From the NCBI GenBank assembly GCA_002633005.1, contig NMRA01000232.1, forward strand, positions 484,866 to 548,865: a stretch of 64,000 bases of DNA, written 5' to 3'. This DNA comes from Phoronis australis (Eukaryota; Phoronida; Phoronidae). Below, one piece after another: positions 46,159 to 58,229 of this stretch. Each line of letters starts with the position of its first letter. Within the stretch, counting starts at the first letter, position 1. The position numbers and the translations under genes were made by a program. Below the pieces are notes generated by a model. The model did not search any database and was not told where the DNA came from. It worked only from the letters and a program-made list of their open reading frames with translations.

Positions 46159-49100
46159 ATGGATAAACATTCGACGGTTTTAATTATCGGAGTGCTACTG
46201 CTGTTTGCAGGTAAGAGTTCCATACCCTATCGTTTTGTTTGAGTTAATATTTTCACCAACATTGATCTTGCGCATTTACTTAATTGGGCATGCATAAGCC
46301 CATTAGTGGAAAAGACGAGTGTTGATCGAGAATCAGAAAACAATTGAAGTGTAAGCTGAAGTAAACTAGCCGAGATAATGGATTTATTACCAGTAGCAAC
46401 AGGATAACGAGGTTTTAAATAATTCCACCAAAATAGAAAAGTGCTGGAAGGCTTTGCGTTACAGTTAGCAGGATATGCGAACATCAATTTTTGTAAATCA
46501 GTATTGTGCAACGACTGAAGTTAGAGTCGATATCAAAATTATACTTTAATAATCAGCGTTACCTTTCCATGGAATTTCGCTTCTTTATTTGAATTCTTTT
46601 ACTTATGAAAGGAATCTAAATCAACAATACACGAGTGAAATCAATTTTATTGCAGCATATTCTATGTGTAGTTGAGCAGATTCCGTAACACACTTGGCGA
46701 AGCATGAACACGTACTTTACATTATGCCTCTTATAAATATGAAATTTCATTTCTCAGCAGGGTTGACTCTGATCAACTGTTTTGTTAATAACTAAATTGA
46801 ACGCAAACATATTGTCTACTGACAAGTTTCGACCCGGGAAGCCGTGTGCCGTCAGAGTGCCTATCCAATAGACATTGTTAGCAAATTCGCAACTAATGCA
46901 ATCAAAACTTGAGCGATGACTGCTATAAAGCATTGTGCCGGGTACTTTACGACAAACGCACCGACCGGCACTGATTGTGAACCAGTGTCCAGGGAGAGCC
47001 TGGATGCCGTAATTCAGTTGCTGTTAAAACGCTCAATACACTGGGTATTCGATAACATCATTAACGATCATCATCAACTTCATTTACCATATTAGTCATA
47101 ATCAAGTGGACACTGGGTAATACCATTTATTAATCTGTCTTACAATTCTTCAACCATGTAAATGAGTGTACAAATTAAAATTGAACCATTTTCTCGTAAC
47201 TTTGTTACAATGACAATGAGGACCTGTAGTTAGCAGACTAAAGAGCCGCAGCTTTTAGGAAATGGTGATCGTTCAGGAAATTTGAAGCCATCGAATTGTC
47301 TGTGTAAAAGACTCTGTTATTATCTTAATTGAGTCGACATGAGCGGCAATAACGTGTTGGTGAGTAGAGCACCTTTGTGCGCACGACGTCACGTAATACT
47401 TTGTATGCAAGAGATTTCAACGTAAATCCTCACCTGATTTGTGCAAGCTGTGGCAGTCCATGAAACATCGGCGGAAAATTCACACAGATATCAGTCAGAA
47501 GTTTTGACGGTTTTGGAACGAGTAAACACATTCGGAACATTTTTGATAGCTTCTTGACATAGGCTTTATAATTTACATATCCAGGATTGACATCAAAATT
47601 AAATAATTCATCAAGCCCTTCAAGTCCTATAACCAGTGATAATTACTAAACAGAAATCAATCATACGCGAGATAACGCTCATTTGTAAGTAGCTGTTCGC
47701 GCCTTGGAGTTGGTCTAGAATAAATGATCGAGTGGTAGCCGGGTATTCCGCTCTGAAGCAGTCGGAAGACTGCGAACCTTGAAGGTAGGACTTCACCGAA
47801 GGGGCGAGTTAGGGTGCACTAGGAGACAACTGGAACTAATTTATTCTAGGTCGTACACTCACTCCTAGAAAGATGCCTGTGCTATATAATCTTGAAAATC
47901 TGATGGGACTCGTTTTAATCTGTTCCTACCTACTGACACATGGGACCGTTCATCGCCGCTCCTGAACCACCCCCATTCTTCTCGTCAAAAGAAGAAGTTT
48001 GAAATGAATTGAAATTTGTGCTCGCTGACGATGAAATTTTTTAGGAAATACTACCCTCTGCATTCCGAAGTCTGGAGAGCTTTTGGATTTCCGCACGGAC
48101 TACTGTAACTGGTAATGATAGTGGATCAATTTAAAGCAAATTGATGTTGTGTGACATAAATAACGTCAATGGAAGTAAAATCAAAATAAATAATATTTTA
48201 AAGATGTAGTGAGCGCTGTTTTGATAATATGACTACTACCGTGAACATCCATTTTCACACCATGGCGAAAGTTAAATGGTTTGATTTAAATTTTCTATCT
48301 TCACAGAAAATCGAGTTGTTAGATAAGTAGTAGTAGCAGTAGTAGTCATAGTTATTATTTTACTTTAATAAATTGCAGTCACTAGATTCTTATTTTGCCT
48401 AATTTTGACGCTGACCATTTTGACTCCAGCGCAGCAGCGCTCATTATAACTTTAAATGGTATTACTTAAGCAAAAAGCCGTACTGACAACAGTCTATTTA
48501 TACTCTTACCAATTTTGTGTAAACTGAGGTCACTTTAGAATAACTGAATTAATTTAATTGCACCAATGTTTGAGTATAGGTCCGGCGTTGTATGATAAGC
48601 GCAAACCGAGGAAGTGCTTAGCAATCAAAATGAAAGTGTGAAATACAAATTCAATGGCAGCAAATGTGTTGCCCAAAACCTTTATACTGTCACATTTCAA
48701 GGGTTTCATGTTTACTTTAAGACAAGTATTAACATTCTTAACGAACTTGTATTTAGTTAACATTCATTTGTTGTTCTTGGAAACTGCGACTGGTTACTAT
48801 GTACATAAGAAAAAATAACATAAAGGTTTTTGTATTAGATTAATCAATTTCGTCATTTGAACTCATTTGCTTGCACGTGTATCAATCTCTTTAATGGTCA
48901 CGTCATCACCCCGTTAGCACGGAATGCCGGGTTCTATTTCTGTCGCACGTGTATTTCGCAATCTGCCAGTAGCCTTGCCACAACTATGCAGCAAAAATTG
49001 GCTTAGGTCTCTCTAAATGCTGTGAAGATTTTTGATAGGTTAAGGTCTTCAGTCATGACCCACGGCCATTTATAATAATTTAATGGTTTCCGGCATCGTG

Positions 49101-52100
49101 TTGATTAGGAGTTGGTGTAACAAAACACAGCAGTCAGTGTCAGTGTAGAAACAAATTGCTCAGAATTACTGACACCAACGCGCTTTGGTACTCCGGTGCG
49201 TTTGTAGGTTCAAAACTGAAAGACAAAATTAATTCGAATCAAATCTGACAAGGCCTAGTTTGGAACTATTTATGAATTACACGTAATTTCTTATCTTTCA
49301 AAATTAGACAATTATCTCGAAACAATTGTTAAAAATTAACTGAGATAATAGATTTCCCATTGCGTATTACATGAGAACGAATGTCAGCTACGAATTTGTC
49401 AGCGAAGACTATCCTATGATACTATTAATCATTTTAGGAGTGGAACAACTCACTTTGTTTGTTAGGTGATTACAGAAAAATATAGTTGAAATCGTGACAC
49501 CGGTTTTGACCAACTTAGTAATTTATTCATAATCCAACTTCTCGAATCCAAAACGACACCTTCTGGGTAGTTCGAACATCACGGGCTGTTGAATAACTGA
49601 ATCGCCAAAGAATGTTACTTCCGTGTTTTCATAAACATTATGTTTTAAGTAGGAAAACATTGCAAACAAGAACAAAACTAGTTATTGGAATCCAAGTTTA
49701 GTATGAATTGTCTTCACTTTTTCATTGTTGGAATAAAGGGTATTCACAGTTTGGAGTTTTATTTTGATACAGGATTTACAAACGACAACGTCTGTATTCT
49801 AAACTTGAAATAAATCCCGGCACCATGGTGTGATGTCTCTAACCAGATAGCTGCGCCTCATATTGGCTAATTTTGATACCATGGCTAAAGTTGGTTGTAC
49901 ATAATCTTTTTTGTTCATCATACAATAGTTGTGTATTTTTATGTTATGTTAATGCCACCAAATCTGAGATTACGTCCAGCACGGGCTTACAAGTGAAAAA
50001 GCAACACGCTTTTAACTAAATTACAACCGCTTCTTTATGAAACTAACTCAATTAGACCTAGCCAGATTAGCTACTGCTAATGGCGAAAGACAGCGTATCT
50101 CAGGATTAGGCGTACTATATCAAGGGAACATTTGAATCAAATGATTCCCATTGATGCACTATGATTGAAAATAACACTTCATGGATGACACATAGAACAG
50201 ACGAGTTATCACAGCATATTGTATGTATTTTTAAAATTAGACTTTATTAGTTATAAGCGTGTACAAATTTTAGGGTCTCTGAGGTAACGTGCAGAAACAG
50301 GAGTCGTCATTCCATAAGAAATGGAAGATAATATATCGGGGAGCTTTTAGTCTAACGAACCATGGTAACCAGTCTTGCACAATGTTATACCATATGCCAG
50401 CTTATTCTTCATGATTACCTGCGTGTTAATTGAGTTAGACATTTTCTACTTAATAAAGTACGACTAAAACCTGCACAAAACATTAGCTTCTTCACTCTCA
50501 AGAAAAATGAATGAAGCTTAGACGAACGGTATACCAACAATCCAATAAGATGCGTTTTGAGAAGGTGTGATCTTTCACTCGTGATAACGATCTATATATT
50601 AAATTCGTTTTTATCGGTTTACGGTAATTATGTAGTCGGTAAATCAACCCTTTTGAGTTGAGCATTGTCTATGTATATATGATGCAAACAAATAAGCCTT
50701 TCGACACCACTCTCACACTTCCTGGGCTGTACAGCCCCGGTGTTCGTATAAAGAGGTTGTATTATAATTGATTATTGTTAATTAATCACCAAAATATGCT
50801 ATGCAATTTGCGGGTTTAGTTATAACGTAATCCCTAACCTAATTTTCAACATACGACGGCAACCCGCTAACTTAGTTAATACACCAAAACATTATTAATA
50901 TTATGACAGATTGTCCCAAGTTCATTACAACAAAATTAATCGATCACCAATAACCAGATTTTGGGAATATTGGACGTTTTTGAGAATTTGAGGCGTTTTT
51001 AATAGCCGCCTTGACAATTGAGAGCTGCAGTTAACCAATAAGCGTGAACAAACGAGACGTACTTAGAAGAAATGGTTCTCACACAGCGAAACAACTGTTC
51101 TAAACATTACAAACCGTATTCATGTAACTACACCTGTACGTGTTTTACTAATTTCTATATTTGATACTGTTTCATTTTACATTGCAATTAACGAAAATAT
51201 CCCCTGCAATGAAATATCGCCTTAAACGAAGTAAACTTTAAAGAAATTGTTTAATTATGTACCTATCACAAATCTGGCTGCTTCTCGCGATGACATATGG
51301 GTCAAGCTATGTTTGTTACATCTCTACGCCAATATTGCAATAATTCAAAGCGAATACTCAAAACTAAAATTTAGCATGTTGACAGCTACGTTTGAACCCG
51401 ATCGGTCAATCACTGAGCTTTATTTTTCCTGAAAATAAGTTGTCACGTACAAACATGTTTTCCAATGTAGCCACATTAAGATTTCATTAAAAATTTTGAA
51501 CACTAAAATAAAATGTACATACGTATAGTATAAGGCTGAACACCAGCGATATTTAGGCAACTGCAACTGATTCTTAACGATTCCGCATTAGTGTTTATAG
51601 TGAAAAAAACGAAATAAAGACTTTTGCGAAAAGATCGTAAATGGCACGTTGATGATTTACTGGCGTTGTTTCAGATTTAGAAATGGACGTGAAATTGACG
51701 ATCTTGTTTCATTTTTTTCCAAGTGAGCAGAAGGAATTAATGAGTTAAAATACTGTCGAAATACTTGACTTGGCTTGTTTAATTAGAGGTCTGATTTGAG
51801 ATTTGGAGCGCGTAACATTTATACCAGGAACTTCCCCTGAATTAAGTTGGAATGCGCTAACACATTTTCCATACGATATTGGAAGGCACTGGCATCGGCC
51901 GATAGTAAACAAATCACCTGCACCTTCTGTAGGGGATTTGCGGGGGCGGGAGAACCCGCGCGCGTTGTACGTAGATTTCCATTGGAAACGAATAGGGAAA
52001 GAAATTTCACGAAATACAAAACAGATTTTACAACATTCCGACATTTCTCGGTACAATGTGCACCAAAAAGCTTGAATTTTACACTTTGTAATCTAAATGT

Positions 52101-53520
52101 AGGTACCGTGGTAATTAACGAGGAGTCAGCGGTGTGCAATGTGCTATTTTGTGACAGTAAAGCATTTCCGCCCTCATTAAAATGTCTTGGACACGGCACA
52201 AACAGATGGATCGTAATTAACATATAGAGACATTTTATAATCATAATCCTCTTGTCTAATGACAAAACTCCATAGCTAATTAGTAGTATAGAATTATTTT
52301 TCTTTCTATGACATGTTTGGCATATTCGTGTATGTCACTAGATTAAAGCGATAAGCCCTCCTTGCATCCCAAAAATTAATTTTCGCCTTTGACCTCTAAA
52401 AATATGAAGTTGGTCTCAAATTGTGATTAAGTCAAATTAAGGGTGATTGGAAAGAACAGAGTGTTCGTGATTTCTTGAGACCTGGCGGATTATCTTAAGG
52501 TTACGTAAGACCTTATCGACAAGTTTTTTGTCAAATACAGAATTTAAATCAGCAAAAGAGTATATTTTCTATGAATTGTAGAAATTCTGTAGAATTTGAC
52601 TTTTAGCTTTATACCAATGTGCCACTTATTAGGTCACGCAACCTTGCTTTCATCTTAGGAAAATTTAGTTAAAAAAGAAAGGTGCACTCGTGGCAAAAAC
52701 AACAGGATCAGTCACGTGACCAACTTTCGGATGATATAATTGAACTAAGATGAAATCTCAGAAGCGCTGTTATAGTTTTCTAAATCGTTGTTTCGTTTTC
52801 GTTTTATGCATCTTGAAAAAATCATAAAAGTCTTATAAGTCCTATTTTGATAGCACTCATGCAAAAGCAGAGCATTTTGAAAACAATTCCTATTTGCGTA
52901 TTGGAGAACACAGAAAAAAAGGATTATGTCTAAATGTTTTATATGAATGCCATCAGCCATTTCTGAGATATGATGTTCGGAAGCTGGCCAAAATTACACA
53001 TTTCTCTGTGGTCCAACATAACCTTAAGCGCTACGCCTGCTATCAAGCAATAACGAACTGCCGGCTCTTTCAGTACTTTGCGAGTCTTCAGCGTTGTAAA
53101 CCTTGATAACTTCCGTCCACATTGCGACTTCTCCTACGTCGTGCCTGGAATGGTGTAACCGTTTTTTTACACGTCAATTTCGACATACGCAGTACACTTT
53201 TAAAACTGAAAATGTTTAAATAGATCGATGGAGTGACTCTTGGAGTTGGGATCTTTTAACAATGTCAGGTCATGAGATTCGACTCTTAAAAAATGCCTTT
53301 TCTTGTCTTTTCAGCTATTTCCTCAGAAAGCAGGACTCTCTTTCGAGCACAAAATAGACAACAACTAGACACAGCTTTACACAGACTTGTTAAACGGTTC
53401 AATCCTCAAATGTTCAGTTGCCAATGCGCTTTCACAGTAGGATGCCTAGAAGATTCCGACTGTGCTCCGGGGAAAGTCTGTAGTTACCAGTGCTGTGGAA
53501 TGGTTTGTGTGCCAAGCTGA
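46159..53520 (+). CDS. Secreted eight-cysteine (WAP-like) peptide precursor, two exons
   Basis: Coding exons are 46159-46210 and 53315-53520. Exon 1 (17 codons plus one base) encodes MDKHSTVLIIGVLLLFA, a classic signal-peptide start, and ends at GCAG|GTAAGAG. The acceptor TCTTGTCTTTTCAG ends at 53314. The split codon G|CT gives Ala (phase 1), and the frame stays open to TGA at 53518-53520, for an 85-residue precursor. Reading order: signal (to about residue 20), propeptide to Lys-Arg at about 44-45, then a mature part of about 40 residues with eight Cys. Promoter, first-ATG, splice phases and secretory logic all agree. Likely roles are antimicrobial or defence peptide, protease inhibitor or peptide signal; the sequence does not decide between them. 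Confidence 0.8.
47712..47852. repeat. GC-rich structured element with short inverted ends
   Basis: The ends GGTCTAGAATAAAT (47712-47725) and ATTTATTCTAGGTC (47839-47852) are inverted copies. Inside are three consecutive small hairpins: GCAGTC-GGAA-GACTGC (47758-47773, a GNRA-type tetraloop), ACCT-TGA-AGGT (47776-47786), and CTTC-ACC-GAAG (about 47788-47798). Its base composition stands out from the AT-rich intron. It could be a small transposon or SINE derived from a structured RNA. I could not match it to tRNA, 5S rRNA or a hammerhead core. Confidence 0.55.
51745..52265. other. Stop-poor block in the intron
   Basis: Four overlapping frames of 90-148 codons are open on both strands (for example + 51847-52227 and - 51819-52265), unusual in this AT-rich region. 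A GC-rich patch (GGGGGCGGGAGAACCCGCGC, about 51943) sits in the middle. No frame shows a recognisable domain. It could be an eroded retrocopy or simply a local shortage of stop codons. Confidence 0.3.
53315..53520 (+). CDS. Exon 2: propeptide and eight-cysteine mature peptide
   Basis: After the signal end (AISSES) comes a 22-residue or so propeptide with RAQNRQQLDTALHRLVKR and a dibasic Lys-Arg site for furin or a proprotein convertase. The mature part starts FNPQMFSCQCAFTVG and ends CVPS. Cys spacing is C-1-C-5-C-5-C-5-C-3-CC-3-C. The stretch C-LEDSD-C-APGKV-C resembles the WAP core C-xxDxD-C-xxxxK-C. In WAP, however, the double Cys sits at that third position (KCC-x3-C-x3-C), whereas here it is KVC-x3-CC-x3-C. 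EB-module or prokineticin/Dickkopf-type folds are alternatives. The stop is followed six bases later by a perfect donor. Confidence 0.8.
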
Positions 53521-53526
53521 CCGGAA

Positions 53527-56500
53527 GTAAGTTTATCTCCTGATTGTTGATACTTTCTTAATTAGTTGATGATCTTCAATTCTACTAAATTTCCTATGCT
53601 CCTTCTCTATAACCTTCTGTCCCCCGAGTTTTTTCATTCTCGTCTTGATATTCTTTATCGTCTTTTTCTCATTTCCAGATTCCTTCTCTCCTCCGTTGTT
53701 GCTGTTCTCCTTTTAGTTCTTTTACTAAAACAATTACCAAGTGAATCCTTTCTGCTTCGACTTTTTCTCTACTTCCTTTGCCTTCTGCTCCCTTTTCATC
53801 ATCATCATCTTTTTTTTCTTCTCGATCATCATTTTCTTCTTCAAATTCCCTTGTTCTCAACTTCAACCGCTCTTTCTCCAGCCATGCTTTTCCTAATTTA
53901 ATTTCTTGGTTTTACTTATGTTTGCGTTTTTTCACTTTTTAGTGAAAACTGAAGTCGATATTTTTCAACTCTTTCGCCCTCTTTCTGATGCATCATCATT
54001 ATTAGTTTACAGACAATTGAACATAAAATTCTAGTTTAAAATCGGTATTTCGCGACGGGGAGCAACAAAGATTTTGTAAGAACACTATTTCAGAAGCCAA
54101 ACAACATACCGGCTACGTGGTTTTAGTGTTTGTCATCCCTAAGTCTACCCGGCATAACACGTGACTGGTTTAAGCTTTGCTTTGTTGCGTTAAAATGTAA
54201 CTCATGAAGTTTTCGTCTAAAAAGATATGGGGCGAATATCTTTAAAATGGACACCTGGTATCTGTCGCAGCCAGCAATTGTTAACACTTCCGGGGGGGTT
54301 GCAATAATTCTGATGTCAAACCATTACTCGACATTACATTCTTGAGACTAATCCTACAGACACTGCATAGGTTAGCTGGTAAAGTAGAGGTTTACGTTGA
54401 CTTTTTGTTGTCTCTTCACGAACAGGTAGTTAAAAATTTGCACCCCCACAACATTGAAAATAGAATAGCTTTTTATATATTGTATTTATTGATTATCAGT
54501 GTTTTATCATCAAAATGTGAAAGGAAAGATTCCTGAATTCATTGTTACTTTTTATGTCTAACATTACAAAAAGGCCACGTTAACAAGAACATCCATCATG
54601 GTTCTAATACAAATTATTACATTGATTTCATTAATTAGTAACAAGTGCTAGCTCAATATGTGTTCCAGTGCATCCAACATATTCCATTATTTGCAGCACC
54701 ATTCGGAATACCTCGGCTGTTTTCGTAACCTCAAATTATCCCTCGGAAGTCCCTAGAAGCCCAGATAAAGTTCACTTCCGAAGTGAAATTTGAAGCCATA
54801 AAAATACCAGAGGTCTTCCGGATCATGTAGCATGTCTTTATTTTACCGACCAGAAGTATTTGTCTAAATTTCGGTGTACTCCCAATTCTTCGCAATAAAA
54901 ACGAGGCCGGTCGTGTACGTGCCCGTTCCACACGTCGGCAGCGTTGTAATTAGGAGTCACGTAGCGCTCGTGACGTTAAAACTGGTGCGCAGATGTGATT
55001 TGAACATGTTAACGAGTATAACGAAGAGAGATGGGAGAATTCTCGATAACTAACTGTCTGTGTAGCTGGTCCACCGACTGAACTTCTCACAGGGACAGAT
55101 ATTCAAATGTGACTTTTTCACACTAGTACATTATTACAGCAAAGCCCGCTTTTATGACAAAATATGCAACTCTTAATGACACCCCAAAAGACAGCACTTT
55201 CTCCAACAATGCAGTGACATTTGCTTTACAGTTTGTCTCGTAATCAATGATTCCTGTATGCTTCGGTCTAATCTTCATCCAGCATGTACGCATTTTCGTC
55301 TGGTTTTGCCCCCACTGTACGTGCATTGCCACTTTATGGTTTCAGCACTTTGTGTATTGAGAACTAGAGATAACGCACGTGTTCAGTTAGAGATTATTGC
55401 AAATGCAAATCTTCAGCGACACTTCCCGGAAAAGTTCCTTATACTGTCAGAGATAAGACAACCATTTTGCGAGAAACCGGATCCACACCCAATTGGTTGC
55501 ATCCAAACAGCAATCCTGCCAATGAAAGACAAGACAACAATGTAAATTAAAACGGCATGCATTTGCGGGAAAAATGGGTGCCGCCAACTGCGTTAACACA
55601 ATGAATACCGTTTTTAACACGCCCCCAACCTAAACGCTCGGTGAACCGTTTACAAAAGATGTGGGCGTGAACATAACGCTGTGGTTCCAAAAGTACTTAT
55701 TAACACCTCAAATATGCTTCAGTTTAAACATCAAATATCCGTACATACCATTGAACAATACACGACAAACAAGGGATTCTAATTTCCGATTTTCTTATGC
55801 AAAGTACTAAGTAGCCGTTTCTTATCCCAAAAGTGCACCGAACAGTTCGTTTACATTTCTGCACTTGCTCTACGTGTGCGTTGTGTGCAGATCTGGTATA
55901 CAGCGGGTTTACTAATACTTATGATAAGATGAGTATTGGTAGACTGGCTGAAGTGGATTAGCTGTAAAACGAGATATTTTCAAAACCAAGACTCATTCAC
56001 GCACTTTGGCAAAACGTTTATGGCTCTAAACATGTGCGAGCTATTTGAAAATACCTATAAACATACGACAAAATTGTTAGAGTCAATATATATGTAAATA
56101 TTTAATTAATAATATGTTCTTTAACACATCACAGTGTATTGCAGTGCAAAGTTTATTTTCATACCGGCTCAGTGAGACAATATTAGCCCTTAATGTTTTT
56201 ACTTCCTTCACGTACCAAGAACTTTACGTGCGACCAAAACATCAACCAAACTAATAGTTTTCAACGATGACTCTTCATCATGGTAACTGAGTGTCCCATC
56301 TAGGTTAAGGAAAGGTTACAGTGTTGGCGTACACAACGAATCGAAGTGTCCAGTCCACGCAAGAGGCCAGTAGACAATGTACATGTATTCGTAAAATTGT
56401 CGACAAATGAAAAATATTGTTTCTTACAAACCTGTGTCAACACGATTTTGTCATCGTCTGAATTTAACAACCTAGTGTTGTATTTATCGCTGAGAAACAG

Positions 56501-57082
56501 GTCCACCGTATGCCCTAGTGAAGCTAATCTATCTATTCTAGCAGTGTCAGTTGTAAGGCAATAATGGGTTCTAGCAGCGAGAAAATCATCAAAAATCGGT
56601 AATATGTGAAAATTGTCATTTGTGCTCAATAACACGGAGTGCGGTGGCGTTAATTTGTACCGAAATGGATAGCTGAATAGTCGTCCGGCTTTGATAAGTC
56701 AATAATGATGAAGCACTTTTATTAAGCGCATCAGGTTCATGTTTGCTCTTTTTCTATTTCCAGATACCAAGAAGAATCGAGGCTATCTTTCCAACCGTCA
56801 CCATTCCCGCACAATCTTGATGACGTCATAAGAATATCGACATTAGGTGGAAAAGAGAGAGCATTGCTATAGTTTAAACATTGATCAGTCAAACAAGTGA
56901 AATTATTCATGGAAAACATGAAAGGTTGTTGTTTTTGTGAACTTTTCGAAGTAGCATTCAGTGTCATTACATGACAAACATTGTCACATTAAACCCGGTA
57001 TGACGTCATTCGTCGAATATAATTTTATCGAATCTCTATTTGGACACCCGTGAGTTTTCACGCGATAGGGAATCATAATAAA
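53527..57082 (+). other. Possible 3'-UTR intron and polyadenylation signal
   Basis: CCGGAA|GTAAGT (GT at 53527) lies just after the peptide stop codon and no AATAAA follows closely, suggesting a spliced 3' untranslated region. Candidate acceptors are TTTTTCTCATTTCCAG (AG at 53677-53678) and CTCTTTTTCTATTTCCAG (AG at 56762-56763). After the latter, AATAAA occurs at 57077-57082. A donor so close to the stop would not trigger nonsense-mediated decay by the usual 50-nt rule. The exact path is inference. Confidence 0.35.
53560..53900 (+). repeat. Long polypyrimidine (CT-rich) tract
   Basis: About 340 bp strongly biased to C and T on the + strand. The 111-codon frame here is rich in Leu, Ser and Phe only because of that bias, and the opposite strand gives a Glu/Lys-rich frame for the same reason. 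Not a gene. Confidence 0.8.
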
Positions 57083-58150
57083 AACAATATTGGATGTTAC
57101 ATTGTAAAGTATTATGAAAGCTTGTTTTAATTTATTACAACATTGTAAATACACGAGTTACTAATTTATCATATTTTGTCTTGTTCTGGCTTACTTTTTA
57201 CCTGAGATGTGGCGTATGTTAAAATGATATTTCAACAAAATTTGTCGGAGAACGTAAGTTACACTATTCACATCCTCGGTGTCCTGTGCGCTTTCGCGTG
57301 TGGAGTTGGCCGCAGTTTGTCCCACTTATGGGTATAGTTGCTTCAGGTACAAATTTAGCAAAAAGTGCCATTCCAAACGTCAACAGATCCGCATCATCTT
57401 GACACCGTGGATGCCACTTGACTGGTTAACTTTTGTTCGTGCACAAGTTACCGTTTGAATAATGCTGACGACAAATGAAAACAAATCACGACCGCAACAA
57501 CTTGGCGCCCAATTGTAATACAATGTAAACATTGGGGTATAGCTGGGACCAGTGCGTTTGTCAGCATGCATGAATGAATGAATATCTTGTGTTTTTTATT
57601 TGCCTGTATTCCAGTAAATTATTATTAAAAGCGCAGGCAAATATAAAAACATTGGCTATTTGATTTAAATTAAATAAGTTACAACAAAGCTAGCGTGCCA
57701 CTGTAATTCAAACAATTGTATTCCATGACGAAATAAATCGAAATTTGTTTAACAGTTGTGTCATGTAAGCGTTTTAATAAACCGGCCGATTGCATTGTTG
57801 TTTGTGTCAACGCTTTCACCGAGTAGCCGGGGAGTTAATACTGTCAATTTCAAAATGACAATGAAGGTCAGTATTTATTGATCTGTAGTGGTCAGAAAAA
57901 CTACAATCTTCACATCTCTACTCAGCAAGAATAACTGTCCGTAGTGTTTTGAACACGATTAGAGTTTTTAGAATTTCCAACAAAGTTGTCACCTCAGTCA
58001 GAAATCGTGTCATTAGTTTTGAAAGCATTTGTCCAGACAAGTAAACCACAGCTGAGTTCCGTAGAATCTCGCAAAGGAAGCTAGTGTGATCATACTCTTA
58101 CACACTTACGAAAAGTAGCACTGCGGAATGACTTTAATAACTTCTCATCG
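53910..58150. other. Non-genic stretch
   Basis: Apart from the possible 3' exon noted above and CRE octamers at 56821 and 57001, I see no supported gene. The 111-codon minus frame at 56300-56635 has reasonable composition but no domain, acceptor or start context. Confidence 0.4.
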
Positions 58151-58158
58151 GTTAAACC

Positions 58159-58188
58159 GACGTCATAACATTCAGTCATTACCATTGG
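58159..58188 (+). promoter_or_regulatory. CRE-like site and inverted CCAAT box
   Basis: GACGTCAT (58159-58166) and ATTGG (58184-58188, an inverted CCAAT box) sit 40-70 bp upstream of the ATG at 58230. The spacing is promoter-like. No TATA box is visible. Confidence 0.35.
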
Positions 58189-58229
58189 TTGAAATCTGGG
58201 AAACCCCTTTCAGTTTACTGGTACCGAGT

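Larger units (their letters stand above)
46211..53314 (+). other. 7.1-kb phase-1 intron of the peptide gene
   Basis: Bounded by GTAAGAG and TTTTCAG. It separates the signal-peptide exon from the mature-peptide exon, an arrangement that permits alternative mature exons or exon shuffling. Within it I see the GC-rich structured element at 47712-47852, a short AGT repeat at 48327-48345, and a stop-poor block at 51745-52265. I found no second cysteine-rich exon with a good acceptor in the same phase, though a short frame ending at 53106 (with KRYACYQ) was noted. Confidence 0.7.

Noticed and set aside
47730-47800. Hammerhead ribozyme or 5S rRNA-like core in the structured element
   Set aside because: CTGAA, a hairpin and GAAC recall a hammerhead, but the GA of CUGANGA and one A of GAAA are missing and no stem I pairs. 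The resemblance to the 5S C box (GTTAG..GGAGAC..CTGG) has the wrong internal spacing.
52894-53106. Alternative mature-peptide exon upstream of exon 2 (frame with KRYACYQ and two more Cys)
   Set aside because: It has only three cysteines after the basic pair, no good acceptor, and a composition like the surrounding AT-rich intron.
53566-53901. 111-codon Leu/Ser/Phe-rich frame downstream of the peptide gene
   Set aside because: It lies in a long CT-rich tract. Composition alone explains the open frame and its hydrophobicity, and no start or splice context supports it.
56300-56635. 111-codon minus-strand frame
   Set aside because: Reasonable composition, but no ATG context, acceptor, domain or polyadenylation support. 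Left unannotated.
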